From contig OZ244906.1 of NCBI GenBank assembly GCA_965221655.1, positions 2,232,001-2,296,000 of the forward strand: a stretch of DNA of 64,000 bases. The letters run 5' to 3'. Under the pieces are notes generated by a model. It ran no database searches, was not told where the DNA came from, and saw only the letters and a program-made list of their open reading frames with translations. Below are positions 41,898 to 53,114 of this stretch, piece after piece (position 1 is the first letter of the stretch; each line of letters begins with the position of its first letter). The DNA is from Bin107 sp965221655 (GTDB taxonomy: Bacteria > UBA8248). Position numbers and translations under genes: made by a program.

Positions 41898-42916
41898 GCG
41901 AAAGCCAGGGGCGTTTTGCTCCCCTGCGGGAATTTCTTTCCGGCCACCAGCGCATCCTGCTTCTCACCCACGTAGGACCCGACGGCGACGGCCTGCTGGC
42001 TTGCCTCGCCCTCGCCCGCTATCTGCACCGCCTGGGCAAACAGGCCACCGTCGTCACCGAGGACAGGGTGCCCGACTTCGTCGCTCCCTTCGACCCGGAG
42101 GGGCTGGTGCGCGGACGCGAGGACTTGCTCGCCCGGGAGGACTGGGCGGAGCACTTCGATGGCTGCCTCATCCTCGACACGGGGAAGGGCAGCCGCCTGG
42201 GCAGGCTGGAGGCGCCGCTCGCGGCCAGCGGCCTTCCCCTGGCGGTGGTCGACCACCACATCAGGGAAGAGGACAACATCGAGTGCCCCTCGGTCATCGA
42301 CCCCGGTGCCGCCGCCGTCGGCGAGATGATAGCCGACTACATGGACGAGGAGGGCTATGCGTTCGACGACCCGCTCATCGTGCGCGCGCTCATGGCCTGC
42401 CTCGTCTACGACACGGGCCAGTTTCGCTTCACGAACACCTCGCGGCGCACACTCGCCTGGGCGGCGCGCCTGGTCGAGTGCGGCGCGCGCCCCGGCGAGG
42501 CCTACTCGGTCTTCTGGGAGTCGAACGGAGCAGGGTCGGTGAAGTTGCTGGGCGCGCTCATGAGCCGCATCCACATCGAGTGCGGCGGACGCCTCGCCTG
42601 GTTCACGCTCAGCGCCGCGGATTTGGAGCGCTACGGGGTTTCGCGCGAGGAAACGGAAGAATTCATTTCGCTTCCGCGCTCGATAGCCTCCGTTGAGGTC
42701 ATCGCCTTCTTCTCGGAGCTCGAAAACGGCCGCACGCGCATCAGCCTGCGCTCAAAGGGCAAGGTGGAGGTTCACGACGTGGCCCGCGCGTTCGGCGGCG
42801 GCGGGCACGCCTTCGCGGCGGGGGCGCGCACGCGCCAGCCGCTCGATGAGGCGGCCAGGCTCGTCTCCGCCGCGATGGCGAAGAAAATACGCGACGTGCT
42901 CGGCCCCGACGACTAG
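41894..42916 (+). CDS. DHH/DHHA1 phosphoesterase (NrnA-like)
   Basis: Bifunctional oligoribonuclease and pAp-phosphatase type enzyme, 340 residues. DHH-family motifs can be read in order: LTHVGPDGDGL (motif I), LILDTGKGSR, VVDHHIRE (DHH), and the DHHA1 domain GGGGHAFAAGA near the C-terminus. The usual DHH motif I is HxxPDGDA; here it is HVGPDGDG. The substrate could be nanoRNA, pAp or cyclic dinucleotide products. Start GTG 41894 overlaps the NAPRTase stop. Its stop codon shares CTAG with the opposing CMD gene. Confidence 0.85.
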   Translation: MSESQGRFAPLREFLSGHQRILLLTHVGPDGDGLLACLALARYLHRLGKQATVVTEDRVPDFVAPFDPEGLVRGREDLLAREDWAEHFDGCLILDTGKGSRLGRLEAPLAASGLPLAVVDHHIREEDNIECPSVIDPGAAAVGEMIADYMDEEGYAFDDPLIVRALMACLVYDTGQFRFTNTSRRTLAWAARLVECGARPGEAYSVFWESNGAGSVKLLGALMSRIHIECGGRLAWFTLSAADLERYGVSREETEEFISLPRSIASVEVIAFFSELENGRTRISLRSKGKVEVHDVARAFGGGGHAFAAGARTRQPLDEAARLVSAAMAKKIRDVLGPDD

Positions 42917-43290
42917 ATGCCCAACTCCCGAAACACGCGCAGCGAGGCTTCCGACGCTCCTACGGCGTTGGGGGCGCCCGCGTAGATTGCGCACACCATG
43001 ATGATTTCCTGAATGTCTTCTTTGCTCATGCCGACGTTGAGCGCCGCCTTCGTGTGGTGCTCGAACTCCCTATCGCGCCCCAGGGCGCACAGCACCGAGA
43101 GGATGACGGTCTCTCTCGCCTTATCGTCGATGCCCTTGCGCTCGTAGAGCTCTCCGTAGACGTTCTCCGTGACAAAGCGCGCGAAGTCGGGGCTCGCCGC
43201 GGCGAACTCCCGGCGGCGCTCCTCGCCCTCGGGGCCGAACACCCGCGCGCGGTTTTTCATTCCCTTATCGAAGCGTGATTCCTCGCTCAT
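42913..43290 (-). CDS. Carboxymuconolactone decarboxylase family protein
   Basis: A 125-residue member of the CMD/AhpD-like helical family. YGELYERKGIDDKARETVILSVLCALGRDREFEHHTKAALNVGMSKEDIQEII matches gamma-carboxymuconolactone decarboxylase-like proteins. It lacks the CxxC of AhpD, so a peroxidase-reductant role is unlikely. Aromatic degradation genes are not next to it. It converges with the DHH gene, and both stops are read from one CTAG at 42913-42916. A distant relative lies at 59502-59921. Confidence 0.85.
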   Translation of the reverse strand: MSEESRFDKGMKNRARVFGPEGEERRREFAAASPDFARFVTENVYGELYERKGIDDKARETVILSVLCALGRDREFEHHTKAALNVGMSKEDIQEIIMVCAIYAGAPNAVGASEASLRVFRELGI

Positions 43291-43415
43291 CGAGCAAACC
43301 TCCCCTCTGAATGTGGACGAAGCGCGGTCCCTGTGCGTTGGCGGGCCGCGCCCCCGGACCTATATTGCATAGCGTATGCAGGCAGATGCCGCCACGCCGC
43401 CCGGGGGGATGCGAC

Positions 43416-43673
43416 GTGAAAATCGATGCCGTAAAGTTCGGTCTGGCCGCGGGGGTCGTCTATGGCGCGGCGTTTTTTCTCTACGCCCTCGCGGGTGCGT
43501 TGTTCGGCCGGGGCGGGAAGATGCTGCACATGATGGGGGATTTCTACCCGGGCATTGCGCCCACCCTGGTCGGTGCCGTCGTCGGCGCCCTTTGGGGGAT
43601 GGGGATAGGCTTCGTCTTCTTCGCCGTCCTCGCCTGGATATACAACCGCCTTATCGAGCGGGGCGCAGCCTAG
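43416..43673 (+). CDS. Small two-helix membrane protein (holin-like annotation in relatives)
   Basis: An 85-residue protein from GTG 43416 with a strong gggggga site seven bases upstream. It has two predicted membrane helices (about 8-27 and 48-74), with GLAAGVVYGAAFFLYALAG and IGFVFFAVLAWIYNRLIERG. Similar small proteins are often labelled bacteriophage holin in databases, but there is no phage context here and no evidence of lysis function. It converges with the next gene; both stops share CTAG at 43670-43673. Confidence 0.55.
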   Translation: MKIDAVKFGLAAGVVYGAAFFLYALAGALFGRGGKMLHMMGDFYPGIAPTLVGAVVGALWGMGIGFVFFAVLAWIYNRLIERGAA

Positions 43674-44122
43674 CCCATCGCCTTGGCGAGGGATTCCCCC
43701 AGGGTTCGCATCTCGGGGGTCATGGCCTCGTTGTGGGGCAGGAACGTCATGGCGACGTAGACGTTTTCCGTCTCGCCGCCCTTGGAGAGGTTGCGGTAGA
43801 GCGGCTGGGGGTAGAAGTCGTCCATGGCCTCGGCGCGCCCGATGCGCGCGTCGTTTCTCGAAAAATGGTAGGCGACCACCGCCCTGGGCGGAATCCATCG
43901 CTCGCGCACCTCGCCCTCCTCGTCGAAATCGCGCACCACGCCGCCCAAGCCCCGGGTATAGGCGTCTCCGAAAATGAAGCGCGGAATCTGCGCCTCCTCG
44001 CAGGAGTCCATCTCCGCCAGGTGGAGGTAGGTAGTCTCGTTCGGCGTGCCGGGGCCTTCAAAGGGCAGTTCGTTTATTCCGCAAGCGGGGCAGATGAAGG
44101 TGACGTTTCGCTTCTGTTCCAT
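43670..44122 (-). CDS. Hypothetical protein with N-terminal CPxC motif
   Basis: A 150-residue protein starting MEQKRNVTFICPACGINELPFEGPGTP. The CPAC pair near residue 11-14 suggests a metal site or a redox pair, but a second pair needed for a zinc ribbon is not obvious. A later segment RWIPPRAVVAYHFSRND and LGESLAKAMG complete the protein. I do not recognise a family. ATG 44122 is chosen because the upstream frame is only basic low-complexity sequence. Confidence 0.55.
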   Translation of the reverse strand: MEQKRNVTFICPACGINELPFEGPGTPNETTYLHLAEMDSCEEAQIPRFIFGDAYTRGLGGVVRDFDEEGEVRERWIPPRAVVAYHFSRNDARIGRAEAMDDFYPQPLYRNLSKGGETENVYVAMTFLPHNEAMTPEMRTLGESLAKAMG

Positions 44123-44316
44123 GTCTGTGTTCCTGTACCGGGGGCGCCTGGTCGAGAGCCGGCGCGTCGTTCGCGTGCGTCGCCGAATCGTGCCAGAGGT
44201 CGCCGCGCCGCGCAACAACGCGCGGGCTTGTCGTGTCCACGGAAACCGGCTCCGGGAGTCGGTTGCTTGACGTGTAGACTTTTACGAGGGGGAAAATCCG
44301 GACGGAAGCCCCACCC

Positions 44317-44356
44317 CGCCAACGAGAGCGCCGACTCGGCGATGATGGGGTTGGCG
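44317..44356. repeat. Nested inverted repeats in a 258-base gap
   Basis: An outer 7-bp pair CGCCAAC/GTTGGCG (44317-44323 and 44350-44356) encloses an inner CGCCG-ACT-CGGCG stem (44329-44341). No T-run follows on either strand. It lies downstream of the VOC gene and upstream of the CPxC protein gene, both on the minus strand. It may be an mRNA 3' structure; nothing else was recognised in 44123-44380. Confidence 0.35.
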
Positions 44357-44380
44357 ATGCGCCCGGCAGGCGAGCCGCCC

Positions 44381-44809
44381 TTACGGGTCGCGCTCTTCGG
44401 GCAGGTTCCAGATGCGCGGCGAGGCGAGTTCCACGCTGTTGCCCGCGGGGTCCCTGAAGTAGAGGGAGCTCCCCCCGCCGGGCCAGCCGATCTCCTTTTC
44501 GATTTCCACCCCCCGTGCGGCGAGGCGTGCGCGCCAGGCCGAGAGTTCCGCCTCCCGGATGGAGAAAGTTACGTGGCCCGCGCCCTCGGCCCCGTGGGGC
44601 GGCACGCCGAGCTTGGGGTCGGGGCGGCGGGTGGCGTGCGGGTCGAACACCAGGAATACCGCATCCGGCCCGCAGCGAAAGAACACGTGGCGTCCCGGAG
44701 CCTTCTGGAAGGGCTCGAGACCGAGGGCGTCTTTGTAGAACGCCTCCGCCGCTTCGAGATCGCGGGCGTAGATGCAGGTTTCGAGAACCCCCCGGACGCG
44801 GGCGTTCAC
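44381..44809 (-). CDS. VOC-fold (glyoxalase/dioxygenase-like) protein
   Basis: A 142-residue vicinal-oxygen-chelate protein with two babbab modules: ETCIYARDLEAAEAFYKDALGL at the N-terminus and GHVTFSIREAELSAWRARLAARG with a closing FRDPAGNSVELASPRIW. The His of GHVTF and Glu of NSVEL are usual metal ligands in the fold. Substrate unknown. It starts with GTG one base after the enoyl-CoA hydratase stop, so it is translationally coupled. Confidence 0.8.
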   Translation of the reverse strand: MNARVRGVLETCIYARDLEAAEAFYKDALGLEPFQKAPGRHVFFRCGPDAVFLVFDPHATRRPDPKLGVPPHGAEGAGHVTFSIREAELSAWRARLAARGVEIEKEIGWPGGGSSLYFRDPAGNSVELASPRIWNLPEERDP

Positions 44810-44810
44810 C

Positions 44811-45587
44811 TCATCTGCCCTTCCATTCGGGCTTTCGCTTCTCGAGGAAGGCGCGCAGCCCCTCCACCTTGTCCTCGGTTTCGCAAAGCGCTCCCTGGGC
44901 GAATTTCTCCAGTGCGAGCCCCGCCGTCATGCTGCCTTCCATGCCGTAGTGCACCATGGCCTTCATGAACTGGGGCACGAAGGGGGCGTAGGCCGCCAGC
45001 TTCTCGGCCATGCGGCGGACGGTGGGCATGAGCTCCTCCGCTTCGACCAGGCGGGTGATGAGCCCGATTTCGAGTGCACGCGCGGCGTCTATGGTCTCGC
45101 CCATCAAGAGCATCTCCATCGCCCAGGCGCGCCCGACGAGGCGCGGCAGACGCTGGGTCGCGCCCCCTCCGGGGATGATGCCGATGCGCCCCTCGGGCGT
45201 GGCGAACCTAGAGGCGGGCGTCGCCACGCGCAGGTCGCAGCCCAGGGCGACCTCGAGGCCGCCGCCCATGCAGTAGCCGTCGATGGCCGCAATCGTCGCC
45301 TTGGGCGTTCGCTCGAGTCGCTCCGCGACCCCCTGCACCAGGGGGGTGAGCGCGACGCGCAGGTCGCGGTGTTCGACTTCTTTCAGGTCCGAACCCGAAG
45401 CGAACGCCTTGCCCCCCGCCCCGGTGATGGCGATGGCGCGCACGGCGTCGTCTCCCGCCGCCTCGGCGATGGCGGCGTGCAAGTCCTCGAGCGTGGCGAG
45501 AGATATGGCATTATGTCGCTCGGGGCGGTTGATGGTGATGAGGGCGAGCGGCGCCTCGACTTGGTAGAGCAGGTTTTCGTATGGCAT
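44811..45587 (-). CDS. Enoyl-CoA hydratase/isomerase family protein
   Basis: Crotonase-fold acyl-CoA enzyme of 258 residues. It shows RPERHNAISLATLEDL, AFASGSDLKEVEHRD, DGYCMGGGLEVALGCDLRVA and EGRIGIIPGGGATQRLPRLVG. The last motif retains the catalytic-type Glu and an unbroken GGG loop, so hydratase activity is likely. ATG 45587 with a gaggac site is preferred over an upstream open frame lacking homology. It is followed by the VOC gene on the same strand. Confidence 0.88.
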   Translation of the reverse strand: MPYENLLYQVEAPLALITINRPERHNAISLATLEDLHAAIAEAAGDDAVRAIAITGAGGKAFASGSDLKEVEHRDLRVALTPLVQGVAERLERTPKATIAAIDGYCMGGGLEVALGCDLRVATPASRFATPEGRIGIIPGGGATQRLPRLVGRAWAMEMLLMGETIDAARALEIGLITRLVEAEELMPTVRRMAEKLAAYAPFVPQFMKAMVHYGMEGSMTAGLALEKFAQGALCETEDKVEGLRAFLEKRKPEWKGR

Positions 45588-45657
45588 GGCGTCCTCTTCG
45601 GGTGGTCGGTGTTCGTGTGGCGTCGATTGTATTTCCCTTTGGGGGCGAAGGAAAATC

Positions 45658-46173
45658 ATGTCCCGCAACGTGGCGCGCGTGGTGAGCGCATGCGTACCCC
45701 GCCGATATGGGCGCTACCGGTATTTCATGGAGGTGCGGATGCGCGAAAGCCCCGCGCCCGCCCTCGCCGTCGTCATGAAGAACCCCTCCACGGCGTCTTT
45801 CGAGAGGAGCGACCCCACGGCGGGCAAGGTGGAGGCCTGGGCGCGGGCGCACGGGTTCGGATGCGTGCGCTACGTGAATCTTTTTGCGCGCCGCTCGCCG
45901 TATCCGGAAGAGCTCAACGCCTGTAAGTACCCGGCGATGGTGGGCCGGGAAAACGATGCGTGGATTGAAAGGGCCGTCGCCCGTGCGGACCTGGTGGTGG
46001 CCGCCTGGGGGAACCCCAACGGAATCGAGCCGGCCCGATACGCGAGAAGAATCGCCGAGGTCGCGCGCCTGCTCGCGGGCGTTCGCCTGCACGCCGTGGG
46101 GCCGCCGACCATGCGCGGCCACCCCCGCCACGGCCTGGGGTGGAACGGAGGATGCGCACTCCGCGCACTCTAG
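45658..46173 (+). CDS. DUF1643 family protein
   Basis: A 171-residue protein resembling DUF1643: RYGRYRYFMEVRM, VMKNPSTASFERSDPT, ARAHGFGCVRYVNLFARRS, LVVAAWGNPNG and RGHPRHGLGWNG. The family has no proven function and often occurs in mobile or accessory contexts. ATG 45658 has a gaagga site. It diverges from the hydratase gene and converges with the FAH gene; both stops share CTAG at 46170-46173. Confidence 0.75.
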   Translation: MSRNVARVVSACVPRRYGRYRYFMEVRMRESPAPALAVVMKNPSTASFERSDPTAGKVEAWARAHGFGCVRYVNLFARRSPYPEELNACKYPAMVGRENDAWIERAVARADLVVAAWGNPNGIEPARYARRIAEVARLLAGVRLHAVGPPTMRGHPRHGLGWNGGCALRAL

Positions 46174-47162
46174 GCGTCGCGCACGATTTTGTTGCGCAGA
46201 ACGCCGATGCCCTCGACTTCGAGTTCGAGCACGTCGCCGGGCCGAATCCACCTGTCCAGGTCCGCCCCGCAGCCTGTCGCCACGGTGCCCGAGCCGAACA
46301 TCTCGCCGGGGAGGAGCTCTTCTTCCATCGATGCGTAGGCGATCATCTGCGCCCAGGAGTAGTGGGCGTCGCCCGCGTTGCCCCGACTCCATTCCTCGCC
46401 GTTCACGCGGGCGATCATCGTCGCGTCGGCGGAGTCGAATTCGTCCGCGGTTACGATGCACGGGCCTATGGCCGTGCCGAAATCCTTGCCTTTGTGCGGT
46501 CCCAGCCAGTTGCGCATCTCGCGCATCTGGATGTCGCGCGCGCTGAAGTCGTTGAGCACGCTGAAGCCGAAGACGTGCTCCATCGCGCTCGCTTCTTCGA
46601 TGTCCTTGCCGCGTTTGCCGATGAACATGGCGAGTTCGAGCTCGTAGTCGAGCTTCTCGGTGTAGTGCGGCCAGCGGAGGTCGTCGTCGGGGCCGATGAT
46701 CGTCAGCCGGTTTCCCTTGTAGCAGGAGGGCAGTTCGTACCAGACGGGGTCGATCTCCGTGTTCCGGCGGCGCGCCCCCGCCGCCTTGTGGCCCTCGTGA
46801 ATCAAAAAGTCGCGAAACGTAACGGGCCGGGGCGCGGGCGCGCGCAAACGCACCGCGTCGAGCGGGAAGACGAGGCGCTCGCCGCCGGGGCCGCGCCGCT
46901 CAGGCACGGCCAGGGCGAAGGCTTGGGCGGCGCGGGCGGCCTGGAGCGAGGGTTCTCCGCCCGCCATCACCCCGCACATGTCCTGGGGCAGGCGAAAGTC
47001 GGCGTATTCGCGGAAGAGCGGCTCCTCGCCCTCTTCCTGCAGCAGGGCGGCGTAGGCGCAGGCGAGGTCCACGACGATTTCGCGCCCATCGTCTTGCGCC
47101 AGGGCGCCGACGCGCGAGACGTTTCCCAAAGGAGTGGAGATTTCGTAGGTGACGAATTTCAT
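46170..47162 (-). CDS. Fumarylacetoacetate hydrolase (FAH) family protein
   Basis: Hydrolase or isomerase of the FAH superfamily, 330 residues. DFLIHEGH, YELPSCYKGNRLTIIGPDDD, DYELELAMFIGKRGKDI, GFSVLNDFSARDIQ and GKDFGTAIGPCIVT include the metal-binding acid residues of the fold. Such enzymes act late in aromatic catabolism. The substrate is unknown. ATG 47162 (MKFVTYEIS) with a ggagag site is chosen over an upstream open frame. Confidence 0.88.
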   Translation of the reverse strand: MKFVTYEISTPLGNVSRVGALAQDDGREIVVDLACAYAALLQEEGEEPLFREYADFRLPQDMCGVMAGGEPSLQAARAAQAFALAVPERRGPGGERLVFPLDAVRLRAPAPRPVTFRDFLIHEGHKAAGARRRNTEIDPVWYELPSCYKGNRLTIIGPDDDLRWPHYTEKLDYELELAMFIGKRGKDIEEASAMEHVFGFSVLNDFSARDIQMREMRNWLGPHKGKDFGTAIGPCIVTADEFDSADATMIARVNGEEWSRGNAGDAHYSWAQMIAYASMEEELLPGEMFGSGTVATGCGADLDRWIRPGDVLELEVEGIGVLRNKIVRDA

Positions 47163-47274
47163 GCATCTCTCCATGCGAGCGGGCCAGCGGGGCGGTTGGG
47201 GGCGAAAATAGCACACCTCCTCCCGCGCGGGGAGACGGGGGGCGGGCCCAAGTCGCAAAAAATCTCCCGAGGGC

Positions 47275-47303
47275 TTGACTTCGGGGGTGGCTGTGGGTAG
47301 GTT
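47275..47303 (+). promoter_or_regulatory. Candidate atp operon promoter
   Basis: TTGACT (47275-47280) and TAGGTT (47298-47303) are 17 bases apart, about 140 bases before the first atp start. The -10 is weak (three of six). GGTAGGTT at 47296-47303 has its inverted copy AACCTACC at 47398-47405 in the leader. The rest of the 282-base gap shows nothing else recognised. Confidence 0.35.
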
Positions 47304-47444
47304 TAGGCGTTTTTCGCAGGGCGACCTCAAGCTCCGCTACTGCGACAGGTGCGAACTCATAACGCCATTTCCCCGACGGTTTTCGTGAAAGCGCCAGAAC
47401 CTACCGGGGAGGTCTTACGCCGCAACGCCACGGAAGAGGGAGCG

Positions 47445-48017
47445 ATGGTTCACCTCGTGCCGAAAATTCTTGCGTACGCGCTCGCCCCGGCGGGCGTACT
47501 CGTTCCCTCCATCTGCTGGGCAGCCAGCGCCGCGCCGCAGACCGGGTTCGGGGCGTGGCTCGCGAGCTTCAACCTGGGCAGCGGCGCTCTCATCATCAAC
47601 CCGGTCGTCATCGTGATTCAGTGGGTCGGCTTTTTGGTTTTGCTGATCTTGCTCAACAAAATTCTCGTCAGACCGCTCATGGGCCACATGGAGGCGCGCG
47701 ACGCGGAGATCGCAGGCGATCTCGAGGCGGCCGACCTCGACAAAAGCGAGGCGGCGGGCTACGTAAGCCAGTATGAGGATTCGCTCGCCGAAATCCGCCG
47801 CGAGAACACCGAAGCACTCCTCGCCCTCCAGCAGGAGGTAGGCGAGGCGGGCCGCAAGCGCATCGAGGAGGTGCGTGAGCGCACGAACCGCGAGATCGAA
47901 GAGACGCGCGAGTCCATTGCGGCCCAGGCGAAGCAGGCGGCTTCAGAGCTCGAGGGTGCGGCGTCGCGGCTGGCGGGCGAAATTGCCACCCGGCTCGCGG
48001 GCCGCGCCATCGGATAA
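47445..48017 (+). CDS. atpF: ATP synthase F0 subunit b (first of two b-type)
   Basis: Peripheral-stalk subunit that links the membrane sector to F1, 190 residues. It has a hydrophobic, possibly signal-like N-terminus (about 1-25), a membrane helix at about 47-65 (VVIVIQWVGFLVLLILLNK), and a long charged coiled-coil with heptads (LEAADLDKSEAAGYVSQYEDSLAEI onward). ATG 47445 follows gaagagggag. It opens the operon and is followed 15 bases later by a second b-type subunit, the b/b' heterodimer arrangement. Confidence 0.8.
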   Translation: MVHLVPKILAYALAPAGVLVPSICWAASAAPQTGFGAWLASFNLGSGALIINPVVIVIQWVGFLVLLILLNKILVRPLMGHMEARDAEIAGDLEAADLDKSEAAGYVSQYEDSLAEIRRENTEALLALQQEVGEAGRKRIEEVRERTNREIEETRESIAAQAKQAASELEGAASRLAGEIATRLAGRAIG

Positions 48018-48032
48018 GGGGTGCGAAGGGTC

Positions 48033-48620
48033 ATGTTCCGAACCGAAAGACGCTGGAGCCTCCGGTGGCCGGTGCTCGTGGTCGCGGCCCTGTGCCTTGC
48101 GGACGCCCTGCCCGCGGAGGCGAAGACCTTCAGCCTCACCGAAGAGGGCTTCAAGTTCGTCAACACGCTCATCGTGTTGTTGATTCTCTATAAGAGCGCG
48201 TTCGTCCCCCTCAAAAACTACCTCCGGGATCGCAGGGAGGGCATTCGCAATGCCCTCGCCGAGGCGAAGGCGGCGCGCGAGGAAGCCGAGAAACAACTCG
48301 CCGAGCAAAGGGACAAGGTGGCCGACCTTGAGGCCGAGCTCGCCCGCGTGCGCGAGCAGGGCCGGCGCGAGCGCGAGGTGATGCGCGAGAGGCTCGAGGC
48401 CGAACAGGAGAGCCAGGCGCAGCGTCTGCTGGAGCAGACGCGGACGACCATCGAGCTCGAGGCTTCGAAGGCGCGCGCGGAGTTGCGCGGCCGCGCGGCG
48501 AGTCTGGCGCTCGGCCTGGCCGAGGAGATGCTCGAAAAAGAACTGGGCGAAGAGGATCAGAAGCGCTTCGTCGAGAACTACCTCACCCAGATGGGCGAGA
48601 GAAACGGAGGGCAGTCGTGA
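48033..48620 (+). CDS. atpF: ATP synthase F0 subunit b (second of two b-type)
   Basis: Second peripheral-stalk subunit, 195 residues. The N-terminus (WPVLVVAALCLADALPAEAK) looks like a cleavable signal peptide. A membrane helix follows (FKFVNTLIVLLILYKSAFVPL), then a very charged coiled-coil of about 120 residues. ATG 48033 is chosen; a GTG at 48021 is possible. The pair of b-type subunits with signal-like N-termini is known in delta-like proteobacteria. The stop overlaps atpH by four bases. Confidence 0.8.
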   Translation: MFRTERRWSLRWPVLVVAALCLADALPAEAKTFSLTEEGFKFVNTLIVLLILYKSAFVPLKNYLRDRREGIRNALAEAKAAREEAEKQLAEQRDKVADLEAELARVREQGRREREVMRERLEAEQESQAQRLLEQTRTTIELEASKARAELRGRAASLALGLAEEMLEKELGEEDQKRFVENYLTQMGERNGGQS

Positions 48621-49159
48621 CGGGTGGCGAGGCGGCGCGCCGCTACGCGCGGGCGCTGGTGGAGATTGCCGAGAGGCGCGGTAGCCTGGACGAGACGGGC
48701 GAGGACTTGACGGCGCTTGCGCGCGAATTCGAGCACAACCGGGAGTTGCGGCGCGTGCTGCTCAACCCGCGTTTTGCGCGCAGCGACCGCGTGAAGATGC
48801 TCGACGGGGTCATGGCCGCCTCGGGAGCGAGCGAGTTGCTGCGCAATTTCGTGCGCGTGGTGGCGGAGAAAGACCGCATCGGCGAGCTCTCCGACATGGC
48901 CGAGGGCTACCGGCAACTGGCCGATGAGAAGCGCGGCCGGGTGCGCGCCCACGTGCGCGCGGCACGCGATTTGGACGCAGACGAACTCGAGAGGCTGCGC
49001 GCGGAGCTCGCCCGGATCACGGGCAGCGAGGTGCTCATGGAGACCGAGACGGACGAAAGCCTGATCGGCGGGCTGGTTTGCCGCGTGGGCGGCGTCGTGA
49101 TGGACGGCAGCGTCCGCAACCAGTTGCGCAGCCTGCGAAACGAGTTGATGGCGAATTGA
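48617..49159 (+). CDS. atpH: ATP synthase F1 subunit delta
   Basis: Joins the b-type stalk to the top of F1. The 180 residues show AARRYARALVEIAERRG at the N-terminus, LLNPRFARSDRVKML in the helical N-terminal domain, and the C-terminal GLVCRVGGVVMDGSVRNQLRSLR signature. The start is GTG 48617 with ggaggg, overlapping the upstream stop (GTGA). It is followed 37 bases later by atpA. Confidence 0.93.
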   Translation: MTGGEAARRYARALVEIAERRGSLDETGEDLTALAREFEHNRELRRVLLNPRFARSDRVKMLDGVMAASGASELLRNFVRVVAEKDRIGELSDMAEGYRQLADEKRGRVRAHVRAARDLDADELERLRAELARITGSEVLMETETDESLIGGLVCRVGGVVMDGSVRNQLRSLRNELMAN

Positions 49160-49196
49160 GGCTTTAATCACAGCCGAAGAATCGAGGGGGCAATTC

Positions 49197-50729
<1,533 letters not shown>

Positions 50730-50736
50730 GCGAACG

Positions 50737-51618
50737 ATGGCATCCACCAGAGACTTCAAGCGCCGCATACGCAGCGTCAAGAACACCCAGCAAATCACCC
50801 GCGCCATGAAGCTCGTCGCGGCGTCGAAGGTGCGCCGTGCACAGGAGCGCATCGAGAGTGCGCGCCCCTACAGCGAGAAGATGGAGGAGCTGGTGAATTC
50901 GCTGGCCTCGAAGGTCTCGGCGGATACCCATCCCCTGCTGCGCGACGAGATGAAGGACGAGCGCGTGCTGCTTCTCGTCATTACCTCGGACAAGGGCCTT
51001 TGCGGCGGCTACAACACGAACCTGCTGCGCCACGTGCTCTCGTTCTCGAGAAAGCGCGCGGACGAGGGCAAGGAAACCGAAATCATCGTCGTGGGCAGAA
51101 AAGGGCGCGACTTTCTCGCCCGCCGGGACTTTTCCTTCAAGGAACAGATTACCGAGGTATACGGGAAGATCGACTTCGCCCTCGCCACGCGGCTTGCGGA
51201 CATGATGATGGAGGCGTACCTCGAAGAGGGCTTCGACGAGGTGCACGTCATCACCACGGAGTTTCGCACCATTTTGAGCCAGACGCCCCGGCTCACCCGC
51301 TTGCTGCCGCTCGCTCCCCCCGTGCCCGACTCCGTCGACGCGCAGGGCGAGCCCGTGAGTGCGGAATACATCTACGAACCCTCGATGGAGGGCGTGCTCG
51401 ACACCATTTTGCCCAGGCACGTTACGGTGCAGGTTTACAGATCGCTCCTCGATGCGGAGGCCAGCGAGTTCGGCGCCCGCATGACGGCGATGGACAACGC
51501 CTCGCGCAACGCCGAGGAGATGATAGGGGCACTCACGCTCCAGATGAACCGCGTGCGCCAGGCGTCGATTACCACGGAGTTGCTCGAGGTGGTGGCCGGG
51601 GCCGACGCGCTCGCTTGA
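50737..51618 (+). CDS. atpG: ATP synthase F1 subunit gamma
   Basis: Central rotor stalk, 293 residues. The N-terminal RRIRSVKNTQQITRAMKLVA and the C-terminal ARMTAMDNASRNAEEMIGAL are the two signature helices that form the coiled-coil inside the alpha-beta hexamer, with DKGLCGGYNTNLLR between. Length is normal and no chloroplast-type regulatory insert with cysteines is seen. A 70-base gap precedes atpD. Confidence 0.95.
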   Translation: MASTRDFKRRIRSVKNTQQITRAMKLVAASKVRRAQERIESARPYSEKMEELVNSLASKVSADTHPLLRDEMKDERVLLLVITSDKGLCGGYNTNLLRHVLSFSRKRADEGKETEIIVVGRKGRDFLARRDFSFKEQITEVYGKIDFALATRLADMMMEAYLEEGFDEVHVITTEFRTILSQTPRLTRLLPLAPPVPDSVDAQGEPVSAEYIYEPSMEGVLDTILPRHVTVQVYRSLLDAEASEFGARMTAMDNASRNAEEMIGALTLQMNRVRQASITTELLEVVAGADALA

Positions 51619-51688
51619 GGATGCGCAGGCCGGGAGAATCGTTCCCGAAAACGCCGGACGGGAAATTGTGAAGGCGAAGGAGCCCAGG

Positions 51689-53110
<1,422 letters not shown>

Positions 53111-53114
53111 GACG

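Noticed and set aside
43416..43673. Prophage holin.
   Set aside because: No endolysin or other phage gene is nearby; only two membrane helices are supported.
44290..44375. A minus-strand peptide (ANPIIAESALSLAGWGF) recalling the EAA region of DppC-type permeases.
   Set aside because: The similarity covers only about ten residues, no surrounding permease sequence is present, and the frame is interrupted; coincidence or an unprovable remnant.
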